A DNA stretch of 29,738 nt from Ichthyophthirius multifiliis (Eukaryota > Ciliophora > Oligohymenophorea > Hymenostomatida). The position numbers and the translations under genes are program-made. Under the pieces are notes generated by a model. That model saw nothing but the letters and a program-made list of their open reading frames with translations. It was not told the DNA's origin and searched no databases. The stretch covers positions 1 through 29,738 of the forward strand of contig NW_004085935.1 in NCBI RefSeq assembly GCF_000220395.1. Direction: 5' to 3'. Below, one piece after another: positions 1-13,082 of the stretch (the first letter of the stretch is position 1; the number at the start of each line of letters is the position of its first letter).

Positions 1-91
1 ACCCCAACCCCAACCCCAACCCCAACCCCAACCCCAACCCCAACCCCAACCCCAACCCCAACCCCAACCCCAACCCCAACCCCAACCCCAA
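1..91. repeat. Macronuclear telomere, (CCCCAA)15
   Basis: Fifteen uninterrupted CCCCAA units (2-91, with one leading A) sit at the very left end. The C-rich strand runs 5' to 3' inward from the end, which is the orientation of a true chromosome terminus, the G4T2 strand being the 3' strand. This repeat is known from Tetrahymena and its hymenostome relatives. The junction to unique AT-rich DNA at 92 is abrupt, with no degenerate repeats, as expected where telomerase adds repeats to a developmentally broken macronuclear chromosome. Confidence 0.98.
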
Positions 92-431
92 ATACAACTT
101 TAATTTCATATAGCTATTCATGTTATACATATAAATAAAAATTAAAATTATATTATTTTAAAACATTTGAACTAATTTTATATTTATATTTAAAACTATA
201 TACTTATTAACACTTTAATTTATTTAATTAAATAAAAAAAATAATTTAAAAATTTAAAACTAAAAAATAATAATTTAATATTATTTTTTATTCGTATTTA
301 AATTTTTTTATAAACATATTAATTAATTAAAATAATTAAAAAATATTATTTTATTTATTATATAAATTAATTTTTATAAAAAATACATTATAATAATAAT
401 AATAATATTTAAATGTTATAATATTATAATG

Positions 432-470
<39 letters not shown>

Positions 471-860
471 AATTATTTAAAAATTTTTTTACACATTTAT
501 CTTATTATTTTAAATTATTTATTATTTAAAATTTAATTTATTTAAATTTAAATTTTTTACTAAAATGTTATATGTTTTATCAAAACCATATTCATTCCAA
601 TACTTAACTATTTTTAATTTTTAATTGATTTATGACAGATAAATTTTTTAATTTAAAAAAAAATTCTATTTTAAATATTTTTTTTTTACATATAATTAAT
701 ATTTATTTCATTTTTTTATCTTTAATAAATATTTTTATATAATTATTCTTTAAAAAAAAATATATATTTTCTATTTTTTTTATTATAATATAAACTAATA
801 TCTTAATTAAAAAATTATTTATAAAGATAAAATTAAGCAAATAAAAAATAAATTTTTTAA
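92..860. other. Subtelomeric AT-rich spacer
   Basis: About 770 bases separate the telomere from the 3' end of the S-adenosylhomocysteinase gene. The stretch is almost pure A and T, with a TA dinucleotide run near 433-466 and several poly-A and poly-T tracts. I see no telomere-associated tandem repeat, no RNA gene and no convincing reading frame on either strand. Confidence 0.7.
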
Positions 861-2858
<1,998 letters not shown>

Positions 2859-5675
2859 ATGGATAATCATTTATTTTTCAGTGTAAAAGATAACAAAAAA
2901 AAAACACTGGAAAAGCTTTCTTAACAAAAGCACCAAAAACAACAATAAAAACTTCAAAATCAATCCGCTTTATAAATCCAAGCATTATTAAAATACAATT
3001 TTTTATTAAAAATCAAAAAATAAAAAATCCAAAAATAGCTTAATTCTCGTCTAAATGATCTCTAAATAGTATTAAATTCCAAACCTGATCTAGTTTTGCC
3101 AGAAAAAATACTACTAAATTTTATAAATGACTTTATTTTTTTAACATATAAAATGCAAATAATCAAAAAAGAAAATGTATTAATAGAATATTTCCAAATT
3201 TTGGAAAAAATGGCTTTTTGGATAATAAAATCTATAAAAAACATGGATATTAATTTTTTCAAAAAACCTTATATTACTTTCCTTATAAAAATTTTACATA
3301 GTTTTTCTTTTAAAAAAGCCTATATATGGCCCTTAAACATATAAAATTTAATTTCTTAAATTTTCTTAATCGACTATAAAAACAAGCAAGAAGAAACATA
3401 AACAGTAGAAACATTAAAAATTATTTAAAATATTTATAAAAACGAAAAGTTTTTTGAAATTTTAAATTTTCAATTAAAACATTATTAAAATTTAGAATTA
3501 TTAGAAACTGCTTTTTTCCCTTTTAAACTTTTTTATACACTCCAGTTTTCTTAAATTAATAAAAACTAAAGTCTTTATGATAATGTTCTTAATTTTCAAA
3601 GCGATTTTCTCATATATATACTTTCTATTTCTAATATAGTTGATTAGCTAATAGTTTTAGAATAAAAAATACAAATATAATATCCATAAATTAATTTTAA
3701 GAATATATATTAGACATTTATATATTTAAATATACCAAATCCTTTAGAAATAGAAGGTGAAAAGATATTTATATAAAAATTTAATAATTAAAAATAAGAA
3801 TTTGAGTATATTTTAGAAAATTCAATACTAATATTATCTGAATGTATAAAATAAAATAAAGTAAAGGACCATTTTGCATTATTAAAATTAATTTCTTATT
3901 CCATGAATTTCACAGATAACGAATTTTTAGAAAAACCTATAATACAAATCTTATTTGAGAAAGAATTTGTTTAAAATTTATTTATAAATATTCTTGATTT
4001 GAATATTACAGATAAATTAAAAGAAAATACAAACCCTGAATTAATATCAGTAGTATGCGAAATCTACATAAAGTTAATAAAAAAAAGCTTCCAAAATAAA
4101 AAATTTAAACCTCTTTTAATAATTGCTTCTTTTGCTTTTAACGACAAAATATTAAGAAAAATATATAATAATATTTATTTTTTTTCATATAAAATTGAAA
4201 TAGTTTCTATTTTTGTTCTTTCTTTCTAAAATTAGCTATCTATCCTAGATTGGTAGGATTTTTTTTCTAACAGAGCGACTTTTACTATTCAAGAAGTGGC
4301 CTAATTAGTTAACTTTTTGATAAATTTAATCTATTAAATATACACAGATACCAATCCGAACCCCAATAACAGTTTTTTCCTTTAATAAGCTTCTCGTCTT
4401 TTAAAAATACTACGAGAATTCAACTAAAGGCAGTCTTTTTTAATCGATAAATAATGGCTTTTATCTTCCCAAATATTATCAAAAATATCTTCTTGTGAAA
4501 ATTTTCAACTGATAAAGTTAATTCCATTTTCTTTTCCTTTTGAAACCCGTGTATAAATATTCAAGAATCTAATCGAGAAAATACATCATAAAGAGACATG
4601 TATAAAAATCCTCATAAGAAGAGATTATTTATTCGATGATAGTTTTTAAGCTTTTTAAGAAATATCAAAAATTGATTTAAAAACAAATCTTAAAGTATAT
4701 TATATAGACTAATTTGGCCATTAAGAAACCGGAATAGATGCCGGTGGAATATTAAAAGAATTCATAAATGATATTACAAAAATAGTCTTTGATCCAAGTT
4801 ATGGTATGTTTACTCTCCATTAAAATTACCAAAACCTATATCCTAATGAAAAATCATTCTAGTTTTTGGGATATTAGCATTTAGAAATTTTCATGTTTAT
4901 CGGAATTTTAGTCGGAAGAGCTTTATTTGACGGAATATTAATAAATCCAATCTTTTCTCTCTTTTTTTTAAGGCTTATGATTGGTAAAAATAACTCTTTA
5001 GTATAATTGGAATAATTCGATTAAGATTTATATAAAAACTTGAAGTTCTTGAAAAATTTTGAAGGAAACATTGAAGATTTAACCATTACATTTACCATAA
5101 GTGACTCAGACCAAAAAGAAATAGAACTTATTTAAAATGGAAGGAATATTAAAGTCAATAACGAAAATAAATTTAAATATATATATCTTGTAGCAGATTA
5201 CAAAATGAACAAATGCATCAAAGAACAGTCTAAGGCATTTTTAAGAGGTCTTAACAGGACTATTCCAGCTGAATGGCTTTAGATGTTTGACGAGTAAGAA
5301 ATGCAAATATTGATTTCTGGAGAATAAAATTCTCTTGACTTGAAAAATTTATAATAAAATACTAAATATGAAGGATATAAAAAGAATGATTCGTATATAA
5401 AAAGTTTTTGGTAATACATAGAAAGCTTTAGTAGTAATAATAAAATTATTTTTCTTAAATTTGTCACTTCGTGCGAAAGATAACCACTTTTTGGCTTTTA
5501 AAATTTAAATCCACCGTTTTTAATTTCCAAAGTAGATAGCGAAAACGATTCGAAATTACCCTCGGCCAATACTTGTTTTAATAAATTTAATTTACCTAAG
5601 TATTCTTCTCTGTAAATTCTTAAGGAAAAACTAAATTTAGCACTTTAAAATGGTGTTGGATTTTATTTGACTTGA
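2859..5675 (+). CDS. HECT-type E3 ubiquitin ligase, UBE3C/UPL-like
   Basis: HECT ligases take ubiquitin from an E2 onto their own cysteine and pass it to a substrate lysine. One uninterrupted frame, ATG 2859 to TGA 5673-5675, encodes 938 residues. It is 939 codons with the stop, with no TGA inside. The first ~50 residues are basic and Gln-rich (repeated KHQKQQQKLQNQ-like sequence), as in UBE3C, where this region binds the proteasome or carries an IQ motif. The middle is helical and poorly conserved. The C-terminal HECT domain is clear: DQFGHQETGIDAGGILKEF, then FIGILVGRALFDGILINPIF, then FKYIYLVADYKMN, and finally the catalytic LPSANTCFNKFNLPKYSS with cysteine 906, 33 residues from the end. 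Length is close to the ~1,080 residues of human UBE3C. No introns are needed. The gene is convergent with the small split gene downstream. Confidence 0.93.
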
Positions 5676-6355
5676 TATTTTATTAAAACTAATTTTCTAT
5701 TATATTTATTTATTTAATTAAACAATATTAAAAGTTTATAATAAGTTATTAATGTAGTACAAAATTTATATTATTATAGGTTTTTATATTTATTTTATAC
5801 AAATAAATTATTATTTTTTTTTTTGAATTTTTACTGTATTTTTTTTAAATATCTTATTCAAAAGAAAGGAAATAATCCATTTTTTCTATCCTTTTATTTT
5901 TCAATTGATTTTTTTAAAAAATGTAAAAGGATTCTTTTGAAAATTACTTTTTCTATGTTTTTTGTTTAAAATGTAATTTGATTATGGTCTTTTTTTGATT
6001 GAGTTTGAGTTTTTTTTTAAAATAAAAAATATTCTAAAAAGTAATACTTATATTTTTATATTGAATTTCTATTTAGAAAATAAATATATATATTTATTTG
6101 ATAAATTATTTTATAGTTTTTTAATTTTATTTTGTCTAATTTCTTTCTTAAAAATTATTATTATTCATTTCAAATTTATTTCACTAGAATTTTATTTGGC
6201 TTATTTTTTAGTTTAAAATTATTATATTGATTTATTTTTTTATAATAAAAATATACATATATTTATTTAAATATTATTTTTAGATTTCTTTAAAAAATAA
6301 ATAAAATTAATTTAATAAAATAAAATAATATGTGAATTTATAAATATTAAATTAA
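5676..6355. other. Convergent intergenic region
   Basis: This 680-base gap lies between two genes that point towards each other. It contains poly-T and poly-A tracts and a Leu/Ile/Phe-only open frame at 5995-6216 that begins at TTG and has no acidic or conserved residues. I read that frame as a chance product of base composition. It should hold both 3' ends, but I recognise no processing signal. Confidence 0.55.
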
Positions 6356-6851
6356 TCAAATTTTTATGTTTTTATCTTCACTAATATCTTAAAGCTTTTA
6401 AATTTCTTCTTTGAATATTAATCTAAAATATTCTAAATTTTCTTTGCTTTTTTGATCTTCATATAGAAAAAAATCTATATTTTTATATTTATATATATAT
6501 ATATATATTATATTCATATTTTTTTTTCTTTTTTTCTGTAATTAAGTTTTTTTAAAAAATAAACAAAAATAATAAAACAAATATTAATAAATAATATAAA
6601 TAAAAACTTGGCATTTTAAATAATCATTACCTTATCTTTTATTACTTTTTTATTATTAAATTTTTTATATAAGATTTCTTTTATCATCTTAATATTTTTA
6701 AATGGTGTTATTTTACTTTAATAATAATAAAAAAAAATTAAAGATATTATTAAAATTTTTCAATTATCTTTTTTACTAAATCTTAATTTTCTGAAGTAAT
6801 TATATTTTATTTTAAATTTATTCTTTTTTTGGCGCCTCCAAACCAGTTCAT
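6356..6851 (-). CDS. Small three-exon protein of unknown function
   Basis: I do not recognise this gene. It reads from ATG (6851-6849) as exon 1 6851-6777, exon 2 6715-6631 and exon 3 6474-6356, with introns of 61 nt (6716-6776) and 156 nt (6475-6630), both GT...AG. Phases agree and give 92 residues ending in TGA. The protein begins MNWFGGAKKRINLKQN and ends in a charged, helical segment (YFRLIFKEEIQKLQDISED), rich in Gln, Lys and Glu, suggesting a short coiled coil. The MxxFGG start recalls small ESCRT-III or adaptor proteins, but the length and the rest do not support that. Support comes from the rise in acidic residues and in G/C relative to flanking DNA. Exon 3 is the surest part; the first intron is inferred from the frame change and could be placed differently. 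Confidence 0.5.
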
Positions 6852-8937
6852 TTTCTTATATATAATTTTATATAAAAATATTATTATTATATATATAATT
6901 ATTTTATATTATAATAATTTCATTGCTATATAAATAAAAAACTCACCAGACAATTTTTTGATAATATTTTATAAAATAGCTGATATAATTAATATAATAA
7001 CGATATTTAATTATTATATTGTAGACATAAATTTAAATATATAGAAAAATATTTATTTTTAATCTAGTAATTATAGTATTTTAGCTTTTTTAATATTTAC
7101 TTTACATTAAAAAAATTATATATAATACTTATGAAAAATAATTAGTGTATAAAATATTCTAAATTAATTATAATTATAATTTATTTAATAAATAATCTAT
7201 AAATTTAATATTAAATCTTATAGTAAATAAAAATATATTATCTAATAATATAAATCAAATACGAGATAAAATTTATTTAATAATTTTAGAAATTTATCTT
7301 TTAATACTAATAATATATTTCACATCTAATTAGAGAATATTAAATAAACACATTCAAAATTATATTAAAAGAAAAATTAAATAACTGATGATAAATATAA
7401 TAAATAGTTAGATTTCCTGTAATAAATTATTAATGAAATAAGTATTATAAAAATATGAGAAAAAAAAATTCAATATATTTTGTAATTGTATTTAGAAATA
7501 ATTGAAAAGTTTAACTTTAGATTTAATTTTAATATATTAAAAAAGCTAAAGTATATATGAAAAAATCAGAAGTGAAAATTTATTTTGAATTATAAAAGTT
7601 AAAAAATAAAAATAATATTCCCGATATATGGATAAAAATTATTTAAAATAAGAATAATTAAATTATGCTTTTGAAGAATTATTATTTGAAATGTAATAAT
7701 ATAAAAATTAAGTCGAACTAATTAAAAATAAATAGTAAACATTAAATACTTTAAATAAAATTTAAAACATCGTAGTAAAACTTATTAATAGTATTTTAAA
7801 AGAAAAAAAGGAATAATGATAAATATTTAAGCAATTAAAAAAATAAATATTGGAGTCTATCATATTATTATATTATTAAATGCATATTAAAATAAGTTTA
7901 AAAGAAAAAAAAAAAAAGATTTAAATTAGTCTCTGATTTCTAAAGAAAATAAATAGACTTGGTTTATTCGAAAATTTATTTAATTATGCTTATTAAAAGT
8001 TTTTAAATAAAACAGATTAATTTATTTATAATTTTTATTAGATAAAAGTTCTTAATATAAAATATTGCAAATTATATCTTAAATTATTTTGATATCAGTT
8101 TTATTTAAATTATCTGTCTAAACTAAATTAAATTTTATAATTTTTTTCTCATATAATTATATTGTAAAAAATAATTAATTTATTACATCTAGTATCAATT
8201 AGAAACATAAAAAATAAAAAAATTATATAAAATATAATATAAAAAAAATCATATTTTATAAAAATTTTACCGTTTTAAATAAAAAATTAAATAATATAAA
8301 TAATAAAATAAGATTAAATATAAAAAAAGCTATATAGTCTTAAAAAAATTAAAAATAAAAATAATAAAAATAATAATAATAATAATAATAAAAATAATAA
8401 TAATAAAATAATAATAATATTTTTTTATTTAAATAATTATGCAAAATTTTACATTCATTAATAATGTAAATATTCAAATTATTTTTTAGCATCAATTACT
8501 TATATTTATTTAGTTTTTTACTGAAAATGATTGAATATATGATATAGATTTAATAGTTTTTTAACTAAATGCAGACACAAATTTATATTAAAATGTTATA
8601 AGAAAAAAATTATATTTCTATATAGAAATTGATATATTGTGTTATTTTAACCAAATATTATTTAGAAATTTTACATAATTTTTTTTATATATTATATATA
8701 TTTTAATTTTTAAAAGTTATTATAATAATATAAAAAAATAATGCAATATAAAAAGTTTTTAAATAAAAATGAAAATCCATTAATTTTACTAACTATCAAT
8801 CGATTTTTAATTCTTTAAACATGACTGTATAATTTACTCATACATATACTTAAAAATAATAAAAATAAATATTTTTTTTTTAAAAAAAGTTAAACAATAA
8901 CTTTAAAAAAATGTAATTTATAATATATATATATAAT
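6852..8937. other. Long AT-rich intergenic region
   Basis: Apart from the weak small ORF at 7628-7819 I see no supportable gene. Stretches at 7456-7560 and 7905-8130 on the plus strand have open frames with some codon-like character, but they do not join through sensible introns and lack conserved motifs. A run of TAA/AAT-type microsatellite lies at about 8357-8420. The region upstream of 7400 and downstream of 8430 is nearly pure A and T. Confidence 0.5.
7628..7819 (+). CDS. Weak small ORF, hypothetical
   Basis: A frame from ATG 7628 to TGA 7817-7819 encodes 63 residues, starting MDKNYLKQEQLNYAFEELL. It is more acidic and amphipathic than chance AT-rich frames nearby (FEELLFEMQQ, then NTLNKIQNIVVKLINSILKEK) and would form a helix or coiled coil. 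An in-frame TGA lies upstream of the ATG. It could be a short gene, one exon of a longer gene, or the remains of one. I see no family match. Confidence 0.3.
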
Positions 8938-11121
8938 TCATTTTTCTGTTAATGCCCTAAATCCCTACCAATCTTAAGGAGCTTGCATATTATGATATTA
9001 TATAACTTCTATTAAAGTATTTGAAGGGCCATCTATATAATTAACATGTATTAACATATCTAATGTTTTTTAAAAAGCATAATAAGCAGTTTTCCAATTT
9101 CCTTCTAAATAATTTTAAAATCCATAATTCCATTCTTTATAAAAATCCTTTAAAGTAATAAATATAATTATAAAATTAATATATATTTCTTATATGATAC
9201 ACAATTTAAAAATAAATAAATATATTACTTCAGTAAAAAATTCTCTCATAGCAATTAATTCTTTATTATTTTTGAATCTATCTGAAATATGAACTTTTAA
9301 AGAAATTATATCTTCTTTTAATTTATTTCTTAGAAGTCTTTATTAAACTCTATGTTTTTTCTTTTATATTTCATTTACAAATTTGTCTTGATTTTAAAAC
9401 ATATCCCTTCCTACATTTTTGTCAATAATATTTTATAAATTAACATCAACTGTATATAAGTTCATTGGTATTAAAGATCCTTTGACTAAAACTCTATCTA
9501 TATGTCTACATTATTTCTAACATTTAGGTGTTAATATTTCATATAGTTTTCCACTTTTTTTTAAAAAAAAAATAATAATCGTTCTTTTATATATAAAATT
9601 TTAATTACCTTATTAATAAATTTGTACCAAATTATTTTGTTGCAGCTTCTAGTCTAGCGGACATATTTACATTAGGGCTTAAATAAGAAGCATCAATTTT
9701 GTAATTAGAACCTATAGCACCCTATAATTTATTTAAACAAAAAAAACTAAAAAATTTTAAAAAAATTTACTTCAATAGCCCATCCAACATGTAAACCGAA
9801 TCCCATTTTAACTTTGAAGTTAGGCAATCTTTAATTAAGTTTAGCATTAAGTTAGTATTTTTAAAGTTTTTTAGACAACGTAATTTAAGCCATAATATTA
9901 AGAAAAGCATGAATAGGTAAATCAGCTAATTCTGAAATTCTTTTTTCTTTTTTAAGTTCTAATTAATTATATACATTAAAAAAATAGTCATTTTCTTAAA
10001 ACTTCCAAACTAATAAAAATGAATCGCCTATATTTTTATTAGCTTAACCTAAATATTAATCTACTATAGCATGTGCTATTTCAGCAATTTCATTTACAAA
10101 AACCATTACTCCAGTTTAGAGTACTTCTGTTGCATCAGTAAAGTTTCTAATGTCACAAAATCCAAATATTGCCATAATTTTTTTTCCTGGAATTAATGGA
10201 TCTACCTCCCCACCTTTTTTCATATTCTAAGCAATAATCTAAGACCCCGCTTCTCCGAATCCAATGGCCAAAAGAGCTCCGATTTTAATGATTAATTTCT
10301 CCAAAATAGTCGTTTCATACTTCTCTAATTCTTTCAATCTAGCTATTTCTTAAATATTCCCATCCTTTACCAACTATTCAAATGCAAGAGCTTCTCTTTC
10401 TTCCATTTAAGCTGCTTCTAAAGGATTTTCAGCTATTCTTTTAACTTTTTTGATCATATTATTAATCGGAATAAGTATCAAGTTTTCAGCATCTCTAGTG
10501 AAAAAAATAGCCCCAGAAGTCAATATTAAAGATATAAAAATAGTTCTCACAATTGATAAAATAGCATTCAATTGAACATCTCTCCTTTCGTCTATTATTG
10601 AATATCCAATTATTTTTCCTCCTATTTTTAATTCGATGGTAAATTTCTCCTCGCTTCTTAATGTATCTGCAGATACTAAATCGTCTGGGAAATATGAATT
10701 TGGATAATGTGAACAGCATTAATTTGTTGTTTCTTTTAAAACTATTTCTATTAATTATTTTCGTTAATTTTTATGAAAATCTATATACATTTTCATATTA
10801 GCTATCATTATAGGAGTTTCAACTTCAGCTTAAAATCTAAAAATATATATAAATATAAAAATATATATAAATATATAGATATAAAAATATGAAAAAAAAA
10901 AAATGCATATATATATATAAATATATATATAAAAGTATATATATAAAAATAAATACATATATATATATATGTATGTATGTATGTATGTATATATATTAAA
11001 ATAAAAATATATAAAAATAAATACATATATATATATATGTATGTATGTATGTATGTATATATATTAAAATAAAAATATATAAAAATATTTATATATTTAT
11101 ATATATATATTTATATATATT

Positions 11122-11155
<34 letters not shown>

Positions 11156-12848
11156 TATTTTTTTACGCATAAATTGGACTTAGTCCATTGCCATATGTTG
11201 TTACTGATTCAATATAAGTATTATAATCAAATAAAGGAACACTAATCATAATACTTAATACTAAAACAATTACTCTTTATGTTGTCAAATCTGATAATCT
11301 TTATCCTACTTTAGATTCTACAATTACTAAATTCTTTGTATATATTTGTTTATATTATATATATATTTTTTTTTTTTTTTACATCATCTTTACTTGTTAA
11401 ATTTATTTTTTATTAACTTGATTTAACTAGATTTGCATTTTTTACCGTATCTTATTGAAAATGTTTAGTATTTAATAAAGCCTATTAATTTTCTTATTAT
11501 TATTATTATACTTAATTTTAATTATGAAAAGAATGATTGCCAGCAACATTCTTAATCGTATTAAAATGCGATATTTTTTTAACAGCATGATTAATAACAT
11601 ATTTCGGAACAAAATCTTTATTATTTTAATTTTAAAGTTCTTTTTCATTTTGATTCTGATTAAATTCTAAAAAAAATTTAATATATAAAAAACATATTTA
11701 TATATATATGACTATAAAAATTTTACTTTCTTAAGGACTTGGTTATAAAGGTATATTTTATGAAATAAATCCATATTTATCAATTTAATTTGAATTATTT
11801 TACTATTAATTTTCAATATCTACAAAATTATTTTACTATAACTTATTTACTTTTAAACTTGCATTATATGAACTTTCACATTATTTATTTTCTTCGTTTT
11901 TCTTAATACTTTGACTATTATTATGATCTTTACTATTATTTTTATTAACAGCGAAACTAGAACTTATTTTTTTAGAATTAGCCCTTATTCTATGTCCACT
12001 AGTTATTTATCTACTAATAACACGGGATCTTTATTTATGTCTAGGAGTATTCATATTACTATAAATACACATTTCTTCAAACTATTATTCCCTCAAAAGA
12101 TTTTTTTCTTATTCCTATAATAACTACTAAGCCCTTTTATATAATTTAATAAGCCTAACCAAACGAACTATACGTACGATTCTTCCTGTTCTAGTACCTA
12201 CCCTAGAAGCTCTACCTGCTCTAAATATATATATTTTTTTTTTTTTTATAAAAATATATATTTAAATTTTTACTTTTATAATTATTAACTAGATGAGTTT
12301 TTAGCAGGTTTAGTAGTATCGAATAGATGCTCAGTAACCCATCCTATATCTAATAAAAGTGAAATAGTAGAAACAATATCTAAATAAAAGAAAAACCCGT
12401 TAAAATATCCTGGATTTACTAATGACGCGAGTATAATTTCTAATCCAAAAAGAATCAAAACAACTATATTTATAGTCCAAAAAATCGGGTCACCATTTTT
12501 GTCTGTTACTAAAACACGTGTATCATCTCCAAATAAAGCATAAATAGTTATTGTTGTCATTATTGTATTTGATATTTTATTATTTAGTATTATGTCTAAT
12601 ATATATAATATTTTATCCCAAAAACCAAATTTAGAAAATGTAAGACAAAGTTCGGCCTAATCAGGAGTTTAATGTTTTTAATTATTTTATTATGGGCTAT
12701 AGTTTGGTTGGCTTAATTATATTCTTTTTTGATAACTATCAAATATATGATCTTTTTTCATTAAAGATGAATTTCTACTTCGGTTATTTGCCTTTTGTAT
12801 CTTTTTTATTTGCAAATTGTTTATTAGGTTATCACTTTATTATTGCAT
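8938..12848 (-). CDS. Membrane adenylyl cyclase with voltage-sensor-like N-terminus
   Basis: A class III cyclase making cAMP from ATP. Eight exons (12848-12274, 12220-11727, 11666-11383, 11333-11167, 10836-9771, 9721-9609, 9553-9229, 9147-8938) join in phase to 1,077 residues. Introns are GT...AG and 49-81 nt, except 330 nt at 10837-11166. Helices near 90-107, 123-144 and 149-170 precede an S4-like arginine stretch at 194-218 (RASRVGTRTGRIVRLVRLIK), then a Ser/Gln-rich linker. Transmembrane helices near 472-490 and 597-619 flank a probable extracellular domain. The catalytic domain starts near 725: metal-binding Asp735 (FGFCDIRNFT) and Asp778 (NKNIGDSF), adenine-selecting Lys774, and NVNMSARLE with Asn881 and Arg885. 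The tail resembles a degenerate tetratricopeptide repeat. Ciliate and Plasmodium cyclases are known to fuse channel-like domains to the catalytic unit. I see no pore signature. Confidence 0.93.
10837..11166 (-). repeat. Microsatellite-rich intron with 68-base tandem duplication
   Basis: This is intron 4 of the cyclase gene and by far its longest. It is built of TA and TAAA-type repeats plus two GTAT tetranucleotide arrays. A 68-base unit running from AAATACATATATAT through the GTAT array to TTAAAATAAAAATATAT occurs twice in direct tandem, the landmark AAATAC falling at 10951 and again at 11019. The splice ends are clear: donor GTAAAAAAAT at 11166 and acceptor TATTTTTAG at 10837. Confidence 0.85.
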
Positions 12849-13082
12849 TTTTTTTGTTTTATTAATTTTTTTTTTTAATAATTCTTTGTTTTTTTTTTAT
12901 TAAAGAATTTTTTTTTTTTTTTTAACCATATAAAAATAAAATTTATATATAATTTCATATGTAAATAAAATAAAACTATTTTAAAATCAAAATTTAATAT
13001 TTCATTATAATCAATTTTTTACATAAAACAATTTTTAATAAAAAAAAAAAAAAAATATTTAAATAAATAAATATTGAATTAC

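Noticed and set aside
5995-6216. Plus-strand hydrophobic open frame
   Set aside because: It is made of Phe, Ile, Leu, Lys and Asn only, begins at TTG and lies in intergenic DNA; it is expected by chance in T-rich sequence.
7905-8430. Long open stretch on the plus strand in the ciliate code, ending in poly-Gln/Asn
   Set aside because: Two frames look about equally plausible, no intron joins them to the ORF at 7628, and no motif appears. With TGA as the only stop, long frames are common in this AT-rich DNA.
10808-11245. Open frames on both strands across the microsatellite
   Set aside because: They are translations of TA and GTAT repeats inside a cyclase intron, or its flanking exon read in the wrong frame.
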